Below are positions 45,763 through 54,778 of a stretch of 64,000 bases of DNA, in pieces (the first letter of the stretch is position 1; every line of letters begins with the position of its first letter). The translations under genes and the position numbers were made by a program. A model generated the notes under the pieces. That model was not told where the DNA came from and did not search any database. It was given only the letters and a program-made list of their open reading frames with translations. The DNA comes from RDXT01 sp033762375 (GTDB taxonomy: Bacteria > Bacteroidota > Bacteroidia > J057). The DNA lies in assembly GCA_033762375.1 (NCBI GenBank), contig JANRLQ010000069.1:1-64000 (forward strand), in the 5' to 3' direction.

Positions 45763-48048
45763 TTACCTCCCCCACACCACTTTCCCACTTTTCACCTGAG
45801 CCGAGCTGCTTCCGACGTGGATCACAAACTCACCGGGTTCCCAGTCGTAGCGGAGGTCACTGTTGTAAAACTTCAGGTCTTCCGGGGTGATCTGGAAGGT
45901 GACTTCGCGGCTTTCGCCGGCTTTGAGCATGATCTTCTGGAATCCTTTGAGGTCCTTGACGCTGCGGGAGATGCTGGCGACAGGGTCGGTGAGGTACAGT
46001 TGTACGACTTCTTCGCCGTCGTATCGGCCGGTATTGGTGACCGTGACGGAGGCGGTGAGGGTTTCAGCGCCTTTGAGTTGGGTTTTGCTCAGGCGCAGGT
46101 CGCTGTAGCCAAAGGTCGTATAACTCAGGCCGTACCCGAAGGGGTAGAGCGGGTCATTAGACATGTCGAGGTAGTTGGACCGGAACTTGGTCTGGCGGCC
46201 ACCGTCGTAAGGGCGGCCTGTAGGCAGGTGGTTGTAGTACAGCGGGATCTGGCCTACGTGGCGGGGGTACGTAGCGGGGAGTTTGCCGGAGGGGTTTACC
46301 TTGCCGAGGAGGACGTCCGCGATGGCATTGCCGGCTTCCGTACCGGGGGCCCATACATTGAGGATGGCAGCACAGTGGGCTTCCTCCCAGGTGAGGGTGA
46401 GCGGCCGGCCGGTGAACAACACAAGGACCACCGGTTTGCCAGTCGCGACCAGGGCGCGGAGGAGCAGGCGCTGTGACTCCGGGATGCCAATATCTGTCCG
46501 GCTGGAGGCCTCGCCAGACATGCTCTCCGACTCACCGAGGGCAGCCACGATGATATCTGACTGGCTGGCGACTTCCAGGGCCTCGACCAGCATCTCCTGC
46601 GGGGTGCGGCCGTCGAGTTTCACGCGGGGCGTATTAAAAAAGTTTAGCCGGTGGATAAAGGCTGTATCGTCCGTGATATTGGAGCCCCTGGCATACCGGA
46701 TGGTGGCCTGGTCATCAAGCGCGGCCTGGAGCCCCGACCGGACCGTCACAGCCGGGATCCCATATCCGCCGAGGACCCAGGTGCCGAGCATATCACTGGA
46801 GTTGTCGGCCAGCGGGCCGATCAGGGCGATATTACTTTTAGTGGGTAGTGGGAGGGTCTGGTTCTGGTTTTTGAGCAGGACAAAACTATGGGCCGCTACC
46901 TCACGGGCAGCCTGGCGGTTGGCGGGGCTGAGGATGTCTGTCGTGTTGCGTTTTTCATCAATGTACCGGAAGGGATCCTCAAACAGGCCCAGCTTGTACT
47001 TGGCCTCCAATATCCGGCGGCAGGCATCGTCTATTTCCTTTTGGGTGATTTTGCCCTCCTGGAGCGATTTTTTCAGCGTCGTCAGAAAACCCTCACCGAC
47101 CATGTCCATGTCCACCCCTGCCCGCAGGGCCAGGGCAGAGACCGCCTGAAAGTCTCCCAGGCCATGATACACCATTTCATCAATGGCCGTGTAGTCCGTA
47201 ACCACAAATCCCTTAAATCCCCATTGGTTGCGGAGCAGATCTGTCAGCAGCCAGCGGTTGCCCGTGGCGGGTACCCCGTCCACGACATTAAAGGAGGTCA
47301 TGATGCTGCCTGCGCCTGCATCCAGGGCTGCCTTGTAGGGCGGGAGGTAGTAGTTGTACATCGTGACGCGGCTCATGTCCACCGTATTGTAGTCCCGGCC
47401 TGCCTCTGCTGCCCCGTACATCCCAAAATGTTTGACACAGGCCATCATCGTGGTGTTGAGCCCGAGGTTATTGCCCTGGTAGCCCCGCACCATGGCGCGG
47501 GCGATCATGGAGCCGAGGTAGGGGTCCTCCCCGTTTCCTTCAGAGATACGGCCCCAGCGCGGGTCGCGGGCGATGTCCACCATCGGCGAGAAGGTCCAGT
47601 TGAGGCCGTCAGCGGTGCCTTCGAGGGCGGCGGTGCGGGCTGATTTTTCGACGAGGCCCATGTCCCAGGTAGCAGCCAGGCCGAGGGGAATCGGGAAAGT
47701 TGTTTTGTGTCCGTGGATCACGTCCAGCCCGAAGATCAGCGGGATTTTGAGGCGGGACTGGTTGACGGCGATCTCCTGGATCGAGCGCACCTGGGCCGCG
47801 CCCCATACCCCGAAGAGACCTCCGATTTTACCTTCTTTGATTTTTTGTTCGATACCGGTGCTTACGCCGATTCCCGTGGGCGAGTTGCCGGAGACTGCGA
47901 GGTTGAGCTGGCCGATTTTTTCGTCCAGGGTCATTTGTTTCATCAGGTTGCTGATGAAAGCATCCCGTTTAGGGTCAGATTGGGCAGAAAGCGCCAGGCT
48001 GGCTGTCAGCAGCAAAAACCCAAGCGTAAGTCTGGAGAAGTAGTTCAT
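45763..48048 (-). CDS. bglX: Beta-glucosidase, GH3 family (BglX-like)
   Basis: 761 residues with a signal peptide (SLALSAQS). The N-terminal TIM barrel has KHFGMYGAAEAGRDYN (substrate-binding KHF..) and the catalytic nucleophile Asp285 in FVVTDYTAID. An alpha/beta sandwich domain follows, and then a fibronectin III-like domain (~665-750). Length and order match periplasmic BglX. It would release glucose from beta-linked oligosaccharides made by enzymes such as the GH5. It is transcribed alone on the minus strand. Confidence 0.93.
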   Translation of the reverse strand: MNYFSRLTLGFLLLTASLALSAQSDPKRDAFISNLMKQMTLDEKIGQLNLAVSGNSPTGIGVSTGIEQKIKEGKIGGLFGVWGAAQVRSIQEIAVNQSRLKIPLIFGLDVIHGHKTTFPIPLGLAATWDMGLVEKSARTAALEGTADGLNWTFSPMVDIARDPRWGRISEGNGEDPYLGSMIARAMVRGYQGNNLGLNTTMMACVKHFGMYGAAEAGRDYNTVDMSRVTMYNYYLPPYKAALDAGAGSIMTSFNVVDGVPATGNRWLLTDLLRNQWGFKGFVVTDYTAIDEMVYHGLGDFQAVSALALRAGVDMDMVGEGFLTTLKKSLQEGKITQKEIDDACRRILEAKYKLGLFEDPFRYIDEKRNTTDILSPANRQAAREVAAHSFVLLKNQNQTLPLPTKSNIALIGPLADNSSDMLGTWVLGGYGIPAVTVRSGLQAALDDQATIRYARGSNITDDTAFIHRLNFFNTPRVKLDGRTPQEMLVEALEVASQSDIIVAALGESESMSGEASSRTDIGIPESQRLLLRALVATGKPVVLVLFTGRPLTLTWEEAHCAAILNVWAPGTEAGNAIADVLLGKVNPSGKLPATYPRHVGQIPLYYNHLPTGRPYDGGRQTKFRSNYLDMSNDPLYPFGYGLSYTTFGYSDLRLSKTQLKGAETLTASVTVTNTGRYDGEEVVQLYLTDPVASISRSVKDLKGFQKIMLKAGESREVTFQITPEDLKFYNSDLRYDWEPGEFVIHVGSSSAQVKSGKVVWGR

Positions 48049-48342
48049 GTCCAGTAGTAAGTAGATGATATGGGCGAATATGGGGTTATTTTAGGTAAAA
48101 AGCAGGGATCGGGGGTGGATATTTTTTGCGGGAGGCGTAATCTGGAGGGATGCAGAGGCTGAGTTGTGCAGGGAAAAAATCTATATAGCGCTTAGCGGCA
48201 CTGTGTCTCTTTATGAAAATAACAACTCGGAGTCGCATAATTTTTATTATATATAATATTTAGCAACTGTGTAGTAATATATTTAAAATGTATTTATGTG
48301 TTTATTGTTTGGATATTTTCCTGGTATGCGCGAATATTATAG
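48049..48342. other. AT-rich intergenic stretch
   Basis: 294 nt between the GH3 start and the protease fragment. It is much more AT-rich than its neighbours (for example 48236-48310), without a credible ORF. It may mark the boundary of a deletion or of foreign DNA. Confidence 0.4.
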
Positions 48343-48888
48343 GTAAGAAAATTTTGGCATCTAATTTTAGTGGATTTTTCATTGGGCGGTACAGGGACTA
48401 ATGACAATGATGATACCTACGATGTTCAGGGCATCGGCATTGACGATGCAGCCCTGATCGCTTACTGGAACCATACCAACCTGCTCCAGTCGGGCGCGCA
48501 GTATGCAGATGCACGTGCCGGGTCCATAGCGGCGGCTACGCTGCTCTTTGGGGCCTGCTCGAACCAAGAGATCCAGACCACCAATGCTTGGGCAGCTGTT
48601 GGAGTAGGTACGCCGAGTACATGCGCCGTTACAGGTATCATAGATAATATGGATAACTCCCCTGTGTTGTATCCCAATCCGGCTACGCATACGACGACGC
48701 TTTCTTTTGCTAGGGCAGGACATCGTTTGGTCCAGCTCTACTCGCTCGACGGAGCTTTAGTCCAGCGCATCGAGAATAACCATGCTACTAGCGTCGAGAT
48801 AAGTACCCTCCAGTTGCCTCAGGGGATATACATGGTGCGCATACATGAGGCAGGACAGGTTATTACCCTCAAACTCATCAAGTACTAA
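48343..48888 (+). pseudogene. C-terminal fragment of a secreted M4-like metallopeptidase with T9SS domain
   Basis: The open frame begins at 48343 with no good ATG. The readable part contains IDDAALIAYWNHTNLLQSGA, then S-I-A-A-A-T-L-L-F-G-A-C-S-N-Q-E, then TTNAWAAVGVG. This is the last segment of the thermolysin (M4) C-terminal helical domain. A T9SS sorting domain follows (LYPNPATHTTTLSF.. to VITLKLIKY). The M4 zinc motif HExxH, the Glu ligand and the signal peptide are missing, so it is a 3' remnant of a secreted protease. Homology to M4 is inferred from the tail only. Confidence 0.6.
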
Positions 48889-48892
48889 TACC

Positions 48893-49597
48893 ATGCTACA
48901 CATTTTGTATGGACTAAGCCTGGTACTTGTCCTGGGCTGTCTGCCGGGCATATCTCAGGCACAGACAGGCACATCGTCAGATCGGAAAAGTACGATTGAA
49001 GTATTTTTTCCGGTGTGTCACTTCTTTGATGAGAGTAAAACAAACTGGGGGGTACTCGTGCCTAATGAAAAAAGAGTGTTCGAGCCTGACGGATCCTCCT
49101 ACAAAAAAGACATTAGAAGCCTTCCTCCTACTTTTGGCGTATTATATACTCGTTTACTCACCCGTAAAGCGAGTATAGGACTCTCATGTACTGCCTATAT
49201 GAGGCGCTACCTTACAGATAGTTTGACGCCCGGGGAGGTATTGAGGCGAGAATATGGGCTAGTTTCTGTAGGATATACCTATCAACTCCTATCCAGATAC
49301 TCCATACGCCTGGATGCCTTAGGAGAGGTAAATTATCGTCACGGATTTGAGACAGTTTATATTTTTCAACCCCAATGGTTTGAGATCAAGGTAGAAAGCC
49401 CTGCGTTACGTGACTTGGGCGCATCTGCCGGGTTGAGAATATCCTATGACCTCCCGTTTCACTTTCAGCTTTCTGGTGAGGCCAAGTACACGCGGTTTCT
49501 CTACTTGTATGATGAAGGCGTGGATATTTTTGGGGATCATAAAGACCCGACCGCCAACACCCTGACCCTGAAGCTGGGACTTGGGTATAGGTTTTGA
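48893..49597 (+). CDS. Outer-membrane beta-barrel-like protein
   Basis: 234 residues from ATG 48893, four bases after the preceding fragment's stop, so they once may have formed an operon. A signal peptide (LPGISQAQ) is followed by many amphipathic beta strands (FGVLYTRLLTRKASIGLSCT, LVSVGYTYQLLSRYSIRLDA), and the C-terminus L-G-Y-R-F is typical of outer-membrane barrels. No family assigned. A two-tier hairpin at 49625-49660 follows. Confidence 0.65.
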   Translation: MLHILYGLSLVLVLGCLPGISQAQTGTSSDRKSTIEVFFPVCHFFDESKTNWGVLVPNEKRVFEPDGSSYKKDIRSLPPTFGVLYTRLLTRKASIGLSCTAYMRRYLTDSLTPGEVLRREYGLVSVGYTYQLLSRYSIRLDALGEVNYRHGFETVYIFQPQWFEIKVESPALRDLGASAGLRISYDLPFHFQLSGEAKYTRFLYLYDEGVDIFGDHKDPTANTLTLKLGLGYRF

Positions 49598-49624
49598 GGG
49601 GCGTGGCAGCCCACCCACTTGTAA

Positions 49625-49660
49625 GGCCCCGGCCCGGCAATCCAGCCGGAGACCGGGGCT
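49625..49660 (+). terminator. Two-tier hairpin after the barrel-like gene
   Basis: Outer stem GCCCCGG / CCGGGGC and inner stem CCGGC / GCCGG around a 6-nt loop, 28 nt after the stop. No U-run. Confidence 0.5.
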
Positions 49661-49888
49661 ATCATTCTGGCTCCGTTTAGGGTGTATAGCATGTTGCGTT
49701 GGGTCACCGAACAGGAGATATTTCAACATGGTACAGATGTTTGTCTTGTACTTGATATTCAGCTTAATGTATGTATTAGCCTTCTTCTGGTATAATCATC
49801 TGCACCTACATCAACTTCCCAATACCCTATTGACCCACGCAGCCAAATCACTATATTGCCGCACCTGGTTTTCTGTTACCCCTTGTGT

Positions 49889-50602
49889 ATGTCGCTCCGC
49901 ATTCACCTCTGGTCTGGCCCGCGCAATATCTCCACGGCCCTGATGTACAGTTTTGCCCAGCGCCCGGATACCCGTGTCGTGGACGAGCCCCTGTACGCAC
50001 ATTACCTGCGCCTGACGGACGCCCCGCACCCCGGCAAAGCAGCTGTCCTTGCCAGCCAAAACCCGGACGGAGCAGCTGTGCTGCACGGCCTGACCTTCGG
50101 ACCGGCGGCGGCACCGGTGATGTTCTATAAACAGATGGCCCATCACCTGGTCGGGCTGGATGAGTCCCTGCTCCTGCATGCCACCAATGTCCTCCTGATC
50201 CGCGACCCGGCAGAGGTACTGGCTTCTTTTTCGCAGGTCATCGGGCAGCCGACCCTGCGTGACATCGGCATCCTGCGGCAGTATGCGCTGTACGAGTCCC
50301 TGGCAGCGGCCGGACATCCACCCGTAGTGGTGTCCGGGCCTGCGATCCAGCGGGAGCCGGCGCGTATGCTCAACGCCCTGTGTACCCGGCTGGGCATCCC
50401 TTTTGAGCCGGCGATGCTGACCTGGACACCGGGACCACGCCCGGAGGATGGGGTCTGGGCACCGTGGTGGTATGCGGCGGTCCATGCCTCTTCGGGATTT
50501 GAACCGTATCAGCCACGGGAAGTACGCCTTCCGGCACATCTTCAGGTATTGGCGGATGAGGCCCGGCCTGTGTATGAAAAGCTGATGGAGCGGGGGATTT
50601 GA
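49889..50602 (+). CDS. Sulfotransferase-family-like protein
   Basis: 237 residues from ATG 49889. The N-terminal LWSGPRNISTALMYSFAQR has the position and shape of the 5'-phosphosulfate-binding loop of sulfotransferases. NVLLIRDPAEVLASFSQ matches the 3'-phosphate-binding R-D-P..S motif, and VVVSGPAIQREPARMLNALCTRLGIPF matches the C-terminal half of the fold. Acceptor unknown. Relatives in other bacteria are annotated only as sulfotransferase-family. Transcribed alone. Confidence 0.75.
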   Translation: MSLRIHLWSGPRNISTALMYSFAQRPDTRVVDEPLYAHYLRLTDAPHPGKAAVLASQNPDGAAVLHGLTFGPAAAPVMFYKQMAHHLVGLDESLLLHATNVLLIRDPAEVLASFSQVIGQPTLRDIGILRQYALYESLAAAGHPPVVVSGPAIQREPARMLNALCTRLGIPFEPAMLTWTPGPRPEDGVWAPWWYAAVHASSGFEPYQPREVRLPAHLQVLADEARPVYEKLMERGI

Positions 50603-50630
50603 GTTATGGGTTAAGAGTTATGGGTTATGA
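50601..50630. repeat. Short tandem repeat of a GAGTTATGGGTTA unit
   Basis: Two and a part copies of a GAGTTATGGGTTA-like unit lie immediately after the stop of the sulfotransferase-like gene, overlapping the stop codon. Such heptad-like repeats occur widely in intergenic DNA. Confidence 0.5.
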
Positions 50631-51017
50631 GGTAGGGATTTGTGTTTGGGGGAATACAGGTCTCATCGTTATCGGGCAGGTGTGGTGCTCCGGGAGCAGG
50701 GGGGCAGCAGCGGCATGGCTGTGTATGATTTTGCAGCAATAGGTAGCTGATTTGGTGCACCTTTCAGGGGAGGATATGCGCTGTTGGTAAAGTATAATTT
50801 TTTTAATTAATTGATTATCAGTTATTTTTGTTTGAATGGGTGCCTTTTGTTATTCATCAAAAGTATAATAAGTAGCCTGAGTGCCATGATGGTGTCTGCT
50901 GTTCGCATGTAAGATTTCACCGTTTGTGTAACAAATTGTACTGACAGACCAGCGCTGCCCCTGCAAACCAAGGGGTAAATCTAATTTAGCATCACAATAA
51001 TATGAATATCTACCGCT
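50631..51017. other. Intergenic upstream region of the FG-GAP gene
   Basis: About 390 nt, AT-rich around 50790-50870, with a direct repeat AAAGTATAAT near 50789 and 50860 and a small hairpin at ~50967-50984. No ORF. Probably contains the promoter for the gene at 51018. Confidence 0.35.
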
Positions 51018-53477
51018 ATGCTGAGTCGTTCTTGTCAGAAGTCCCTCAAGGGCGCAACCCTAGGATTCCTGTTGGGAATCTGCTGTTGCATGCACGTGTT
51101 GTCCGTCCAGGGCCAAACCTTCACCGAGTCGGCAGCGGCCTGGAAACTTAATATTACAGGTGCCAAAGACGGCGGCCATGCCTGGGGTGACTATGATGGA
51201 GACGGCGATTTTGACCTGCTCCTCAACCGGGGCGAAAATGCCAGCGGAGGAGACTCTCGTCTTTACCGCAATGATGGCAGCTCATTCACAGACGTGACCG
51301 GTAGCCTGGCCCCTGAGCTCGACGACCGTACCCGCGAGCGCTCGGCCATCTGGGCGGACCTCAACAACGATGGGCGTCTTGACTTTATCCGAAATACAGG
51401 GGCTTCCGGCAACCCCGACCGGCCCATGGAAATTTACCTCCAGGACCCTGCCAGCGGACGGTTTGGCAATGGTACCGGCGGCAACACGCCCATCACCGTC
51501 GGCGAAAGCAACAGCAGCAACGTGAAGGTCGCCAACGGCATCAACACCGAGGCGGTGGGCGTGCTGGACTTTGACGGAGACGGTGACCTCGACATCTATT
51601 TTGACAACCACGACTACGGGATAGATATCCTGCGCAATAATTATATCAACCACCTCACCGGTGCCGTAGTCAATCCCGCACCTGCCAGTCTTTTCTCCCA
51701 TGTCACCCCCAACAATTCACCTCTGGGCCTGCCGCAAAGTGCCTCTGATGGAGACTATGGTGCCTGCGGGGATATCAATAATGACGGCTGGGTGGACCTC
51801 GCCATCCGCAAGCGTGATGCCAGCGATGTTTTTTTCAATCAGGGCGGTACTTTCGGCAGCGGATACAATGTAGCCCAGGCCAGCAATAACAACAAAGGCG
51901 CTATCTCTCTCTGCGACCTTGACAATGACGCAGACCTCGACCTTATCTGGTCTGATAACGACGGCAACCGCATCCTGCGCCGGGATGCCAATGGCTGGAC
52001 CCTGATGAACAATGTCCTGCCATCAGTACCCAATACGGGCGTGGATGGCATCGCTTACGGCGATGTGGACAACGACGGCGACCTCGACATTTTTCTCTGC
52101 GACAATACCCGGGGGTATCTCTACCTCAACCAGCTCAACAGCTCCTCCGGTGCCAATACAGGGTCTGCCTTTAGTTTTACCCTGCTCAATAACTCCTTTC
52201 ACCAGGGGCGGAATGGGGAGGGCGTGACCATGGTAGACATAGACCATGACGGAGACCTGGATATCTATGTGAACATTACGGGCAGCAGTTCCAACAACAG
52301 CGCCAATCAGCTCTTTATCAATAATTTATACACCACGGCTACCCCTGATAACGACCGCAAGTCCTTTTATGTCGAAGTACTGGACGACCGGAGTTATATG
52401 CAAAACGGCAGCCGCCGTCTCGCCATCGGGGCCACCGTGCGCCTCTACAACTGCCAGGGTGAGGTGATCTCCGGCCTGCGTGAAGTCAACGGCGGCAATG
52501 GCCACGGCACCCAGGACCCCGGCCTGGTTCACTTCGGCCTGCCCTACGGACGCGACTATAACTACCTCGTCGAGGTGAGTTACGTAAACTATACCAGCAA
52601 TGGCAGCACGTCCCGCAAGGTCGTGCGCAAATGGCACAACCCCGCGCAGGCTGCTAACACCCCCCTGCGTATCACGACCAGCGGCACGAGTGAGGTGGTG
52701 CCAGTCCTGAGCATCACGGATCTTAACATCACGGAGTTCCAGTTGCAGGCGGAGGTCAGCGGTGGCCTTACCGGTGCTGCTTATACCTATACCTGGACAG
52801 ATCCCGACGGTTTTGTGGTTAATGGCCAGACGATCTCCCCCCAGGTGGAGGGACTCTACGAAGCCGAGGCGCGTGACGTGGGCGGCTGCACCCTCACAGC
52901 GACCCGCAGCCTCTCTTCTTTTCCGGTCGAGTGGCTGGATTTTTACGCCGAGCGCCAGGGGAGTGCCGTCCTGCTCCACTGGGCCACTGCCAGCGAGCTG
53001 AATAATGACTACTTCCGCGTGGAGCGCAGCCCTGACGGGCGGGCCTTTGAGGTCATCGGCACCGTGGCAGGCCACGGCACCACCAGCGAAGTGAATACCT
53101 ACCGGTTTGCCGATCCGGCTTCTCTGCGGCAGCGTACCTGGTACCGCCTCAGCCAGGTGGACCTGGACGGAAAAACACAACTCAGCCCTGTCGTAGAGGT
53201 GCACGCCAGTGCCGCACAGGGCGACCTGACCCTGCTGGGTATGTTCCCCCAGCCCGCCGGAGATGAGCTGCACGCGGAGGTATACCTGAGCGAAGGCGGA
53301 ACCCTGGCGGCCGAGTGGCTGGACTTGCAGGGGCGCCGTATCGGTGCAGATGTATGGACCGCCACCCCGGGCCTGAACCAATTCACGCTGCCGGTGGCCA
53401 GCCTCCCGCCGGGCATCTATGTCCTGCACCTGCGCCTGGGACGCGAGCTGGCCCAGGCCCGTTTTATCGTACGTTGA
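51018..53477 (+). CDS. Secreted FG-GAP/VCBS repeat protein with T9SS domain
   Basis: 819 residues. The signal peptide (MHVLSVQGQ) is followed by many FG-GAP/VCBS calcium-binding repeats with D-x-D-x-D-G-D-x-D loops (GDYDGDGDFDLLLNR, DFDGDGDLDIYFDN, GDVDNDGDLDIFLCDN). A beta domain (CRTAC-like, RLAIGATVRLYN) and a T9SS type A sorting domain (VEWLDFYAERQGSAVLLHWA, later GRRIGADVWTATPGLNQF) follow. Probably a cell-surface adhesion or polysaccharide-binding protein needing Ca2+. Transcribed alone and closed by a strong terminator. Confidence 0.87.
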   Translation: MLSRSCQKSLKGATLGFLLGICCCMHVLSVQGQTFTESAAAWKLNITGAKDGGHAWGDYDGDGDFDLLLNRGENASGGDSRLYRNDGSSFTDVTGSLAPELDDRTRERSAIWADLNNDGRLDFIRNTGASGNPDRPMEIYLQDPASGRFGNGTGGNTPITVGESNSSNVKVANGINTEAVGVLDFDGDGDLDIYFDNHDYGIDILRNNYINHLTGAVVNPAPASLFSHVTPNNSPLGLPQSASDGDYGACGDINNDGWVDLAIRKRDASDVFFNQGGTFGSGYNVAQASNNNKGAISLCDLDNDADLDLIWSDNDGNRILRRDANGWTLMNNVLPSVPNTGVDGIAYGDVDNDGDLDIFLCDNTRGYLYLNQLNSSSGANTGSAFSFTLLNNSFHQGRNGEGVTMVDIDHDGDLDIYVNITGSSSNNSANQLFINNLYTTATPDNDRKSFYVEVLDDRSYMQNGSRRLAIGATVRLYNCQGEVISGLREVNGGNGHGTQDPGLVHFGLPYGRDYNYLVEVSYVNYTSNGSTSRKVVRKWHNPAQAANTPLRITTSGTSEVVPVLSITDLNITEFQLQAEVSGGLTGAAYTYTWTDPDGFVVNGQTISPQVEGLYEAEARDVGGCTLTATRSLSSFPVEWLDFYAERQGSAVLLHWATASELNNDYFRVERSPDGRAFEVIGTVAGHGTTSEVNTYRFADPASLRQRTWYRLSQVDLDGKTQLSPVVEVHASAAQGDLTLLGMFPQPAGDELHAEVYLSEGGTLAAEWLDLQGRRIGADVWTATPGLNQFTLPVASLPPGIYVLHLRLGRELAQARFIVR

Positions 53478-53495
53478 GCCTCCTGAGGATATGCC

Positions 53496-53529
53496 ACCGC
53501 CTGCGGAAGTCCGCAGGCGGTGTTTTTTT
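53496..53529 (+). terminator. Intrinsic terminator
   Basis: Stem ACCGCCTGCGGA / TCCGCAGGCGGT with a short loop, followed by GTTTTTTTG. Strong rho-independent terminator after the FG-GAP gene. Confidence 0.9.
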
Positions 53530-53864
53530 GGGGGAAGCAGGACATAGGCATCTCTCATAAAATGCCGGACGACAAGCTGCCTCATCATTTCTGCCAAGAT
53601 AATGCTCCGCTGGCGCGATGAACCACCATCTGGATGATCATACCTGTGCAACTATGCTGAGTGGCGTGCGGAAGGCGGAATTGCACCGCTCGCTTCAGCG
53701 GGATTTTCCCCTCTCGGGAGGGGTAGTGTTGGTTTTTTCGCAAAACACGTATGGCTCAGTATAATCGTTTATTTTTTCGAAAACGCATAGATACATGGGT
53801 CCTGAATCCATACGTGCATCTTTGAAAAAGTGAGGCAACAGCAGTATCTTACTCAAAAAATAAA
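53530..53864. other. Intergenic region upstream of SH3 gene
   Basis: 335 nt without a credible ORF. It contains a hairpin CCCCTC TCGG GAGGGG near 53708-53723 followed by a T-rich run, and a separated perfect 9-bp inverted repeat CACGTATGG (53746-53754) / CCATACGTG (53808-53816). CATCTTTG at 53817-53824 is a near match to the -7 element. Confidence 0.35.
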
Positions 53865-54356
53865 ATGACACAAACCATAAAAACGATTACCTTCTGCTTG
53901 TTCGCCCTATGGACGTTTCAAGTATCCAGCCAGACACATCATGTCACGGCAGTGCAGTTGAATCTGCGGGAAGGTCCGGGGACAGATTTTGTGGTCGTGA
54001 AGGTGCTGAACCAAGGCGATCAGGTAGCGGTGATCTCTTCATCAGGCAAATGGATGTGGGTGACAGCGGGAGAGGACACAGGGTATGTCTCAGCCACCTA
54101 TCTGGCTCCCATCACCCAATCTTCAGGCATCAGCCTGGCGGAAGCGCTGCAAATGACCACCCCCCAGCCACCTGCTGCACGCCCATATTCTCGTCCGGCT
54201 CCGGCGTATAGGGTACTGATTTGTATGGGGGCCAGTGCGTATGCCTATCATACCCATTATTGCTCGGGATTAAACAGGTGCAGGTCGGAGGTCGTGTCAG
54301 TAGCGGAGGCGCAGGCCGTACAAATGGGGAGAACACCTTGCCGGTATTGTTATTAG
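53865..54356 (+). CDS. Bacterial SH3-domain protein with C-terminal Cys motif
   Basis: 163 residues. The signal peptide is followed by an SH3_3-type domain (~28-85: VQLNLREGPGTDFVVVKVLN, then DQVAVISSSGKWMWV and GYVSATYL), a proline-rich linker, and a C-terminal domain with Cys in V-L-I-C-M-G, H-Y-C-S-G-L-N-R-C and P-C-R-Y-C-Y. The Cys-rich end resembles a conserved tail found on many secreted Bacteroidota proteins, possibly metal-binding. The protein probably binds peptidoglycan or matrix. Transcribed alone. Confidence 0.75.
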   Translation: MTQTIKTITFCLFALWTFQVSSQTHHVTAVQLNLREGPGTDFVVVKVLNQGDQVAVISSSGKWMWVTAGEDTGYVSATYLAPITQSSGISLAEALQMTTPQPPAARPYSRPAPAYRVLICMGASAYAYHTHYCSGLNRCRSEVVSVAEAQAVQMGRTPCRYCY

Positions 54357-54431
54357 GCTGACATAAATAAAAATCCGGCGCATGATGATGCTCTTTGATT
54401 TCGGTGGTTAGTTGGATAATTTGGAGGGGCG

Positions 54432-54450
54432 GGGGGGCTATTCGCCCCCC
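54432..54450. terminator. GC-rich hairpin between convergent units
   Basis: 7-bp stem GGGGGGC / GCCCCCC with a 5-nt loop between the SH3 gene (plus) and the type I operon (minus). Confidence 0.5.
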
Positions 54451-54496
54451 AACCTGCTGCACGGCCTGGAAAAATTCTTGACAAGCTCCCTTACTT

Positions 54497-54700
54497 TCAA
54501 TCGAGACTAGGCATTCGCCCCGCGCAGGTCGCCAGCTCTGTTGAACATAGTGGGTAGGTTACCATTGTAGTACCAACGGCAAACACTGCCATTTTAATCA
54601 GGTCTTTCATACTTTCTATGTGTTGGTTTAAGAATTCGAAAATTTGAATGCTGTCCGCAAACAAGGAAAGGAATGCCAGAATCCCGATTGTCAGTTGCAA
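54497..54700 (-). CDS. Possible small membrane protein downstream of hsdS
   Basis: A 67-codon open stretch in the same frame as hsdS, after its TGA (54779-54781). It encodes two hydrophobic segments (LTIGILAFLSLFADSIQIF, MAVFAVGTTMVTYPL). Only a TTG start (54700) is available, and the frame is open further back to the hsdS stop. It may be a small extra gene of the operon, or a chance ORF. No family recognised. Confidence 0.3.
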   Translation of the reverse strand: MQLTIGILAFLSLFADSIQIFEFLNQHIESMKDLIKMAVFAVGTTMVTYPLCSTELATCAGRMPSLD

Positions 54701-54778
54701 CTTGTTTTTGATAAAATTCCAGGTTGTCCGTCTCTTTATGAAAGCTCCCGTTAGGAAGAAATAATAATTACTTAAGCC

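Noticed and set aside
49581..49943. 120-codon plus-strand frame with a hydrophobic middle
   Set aside because: Runs through a hairpin and into the sulfotransferase gene in another frame; composition not protein-like.
52326..53651. 441-codon minus-strand frame opposite the FG-GAP gene
   Set aside because: Shadow frame with no protein-like features.
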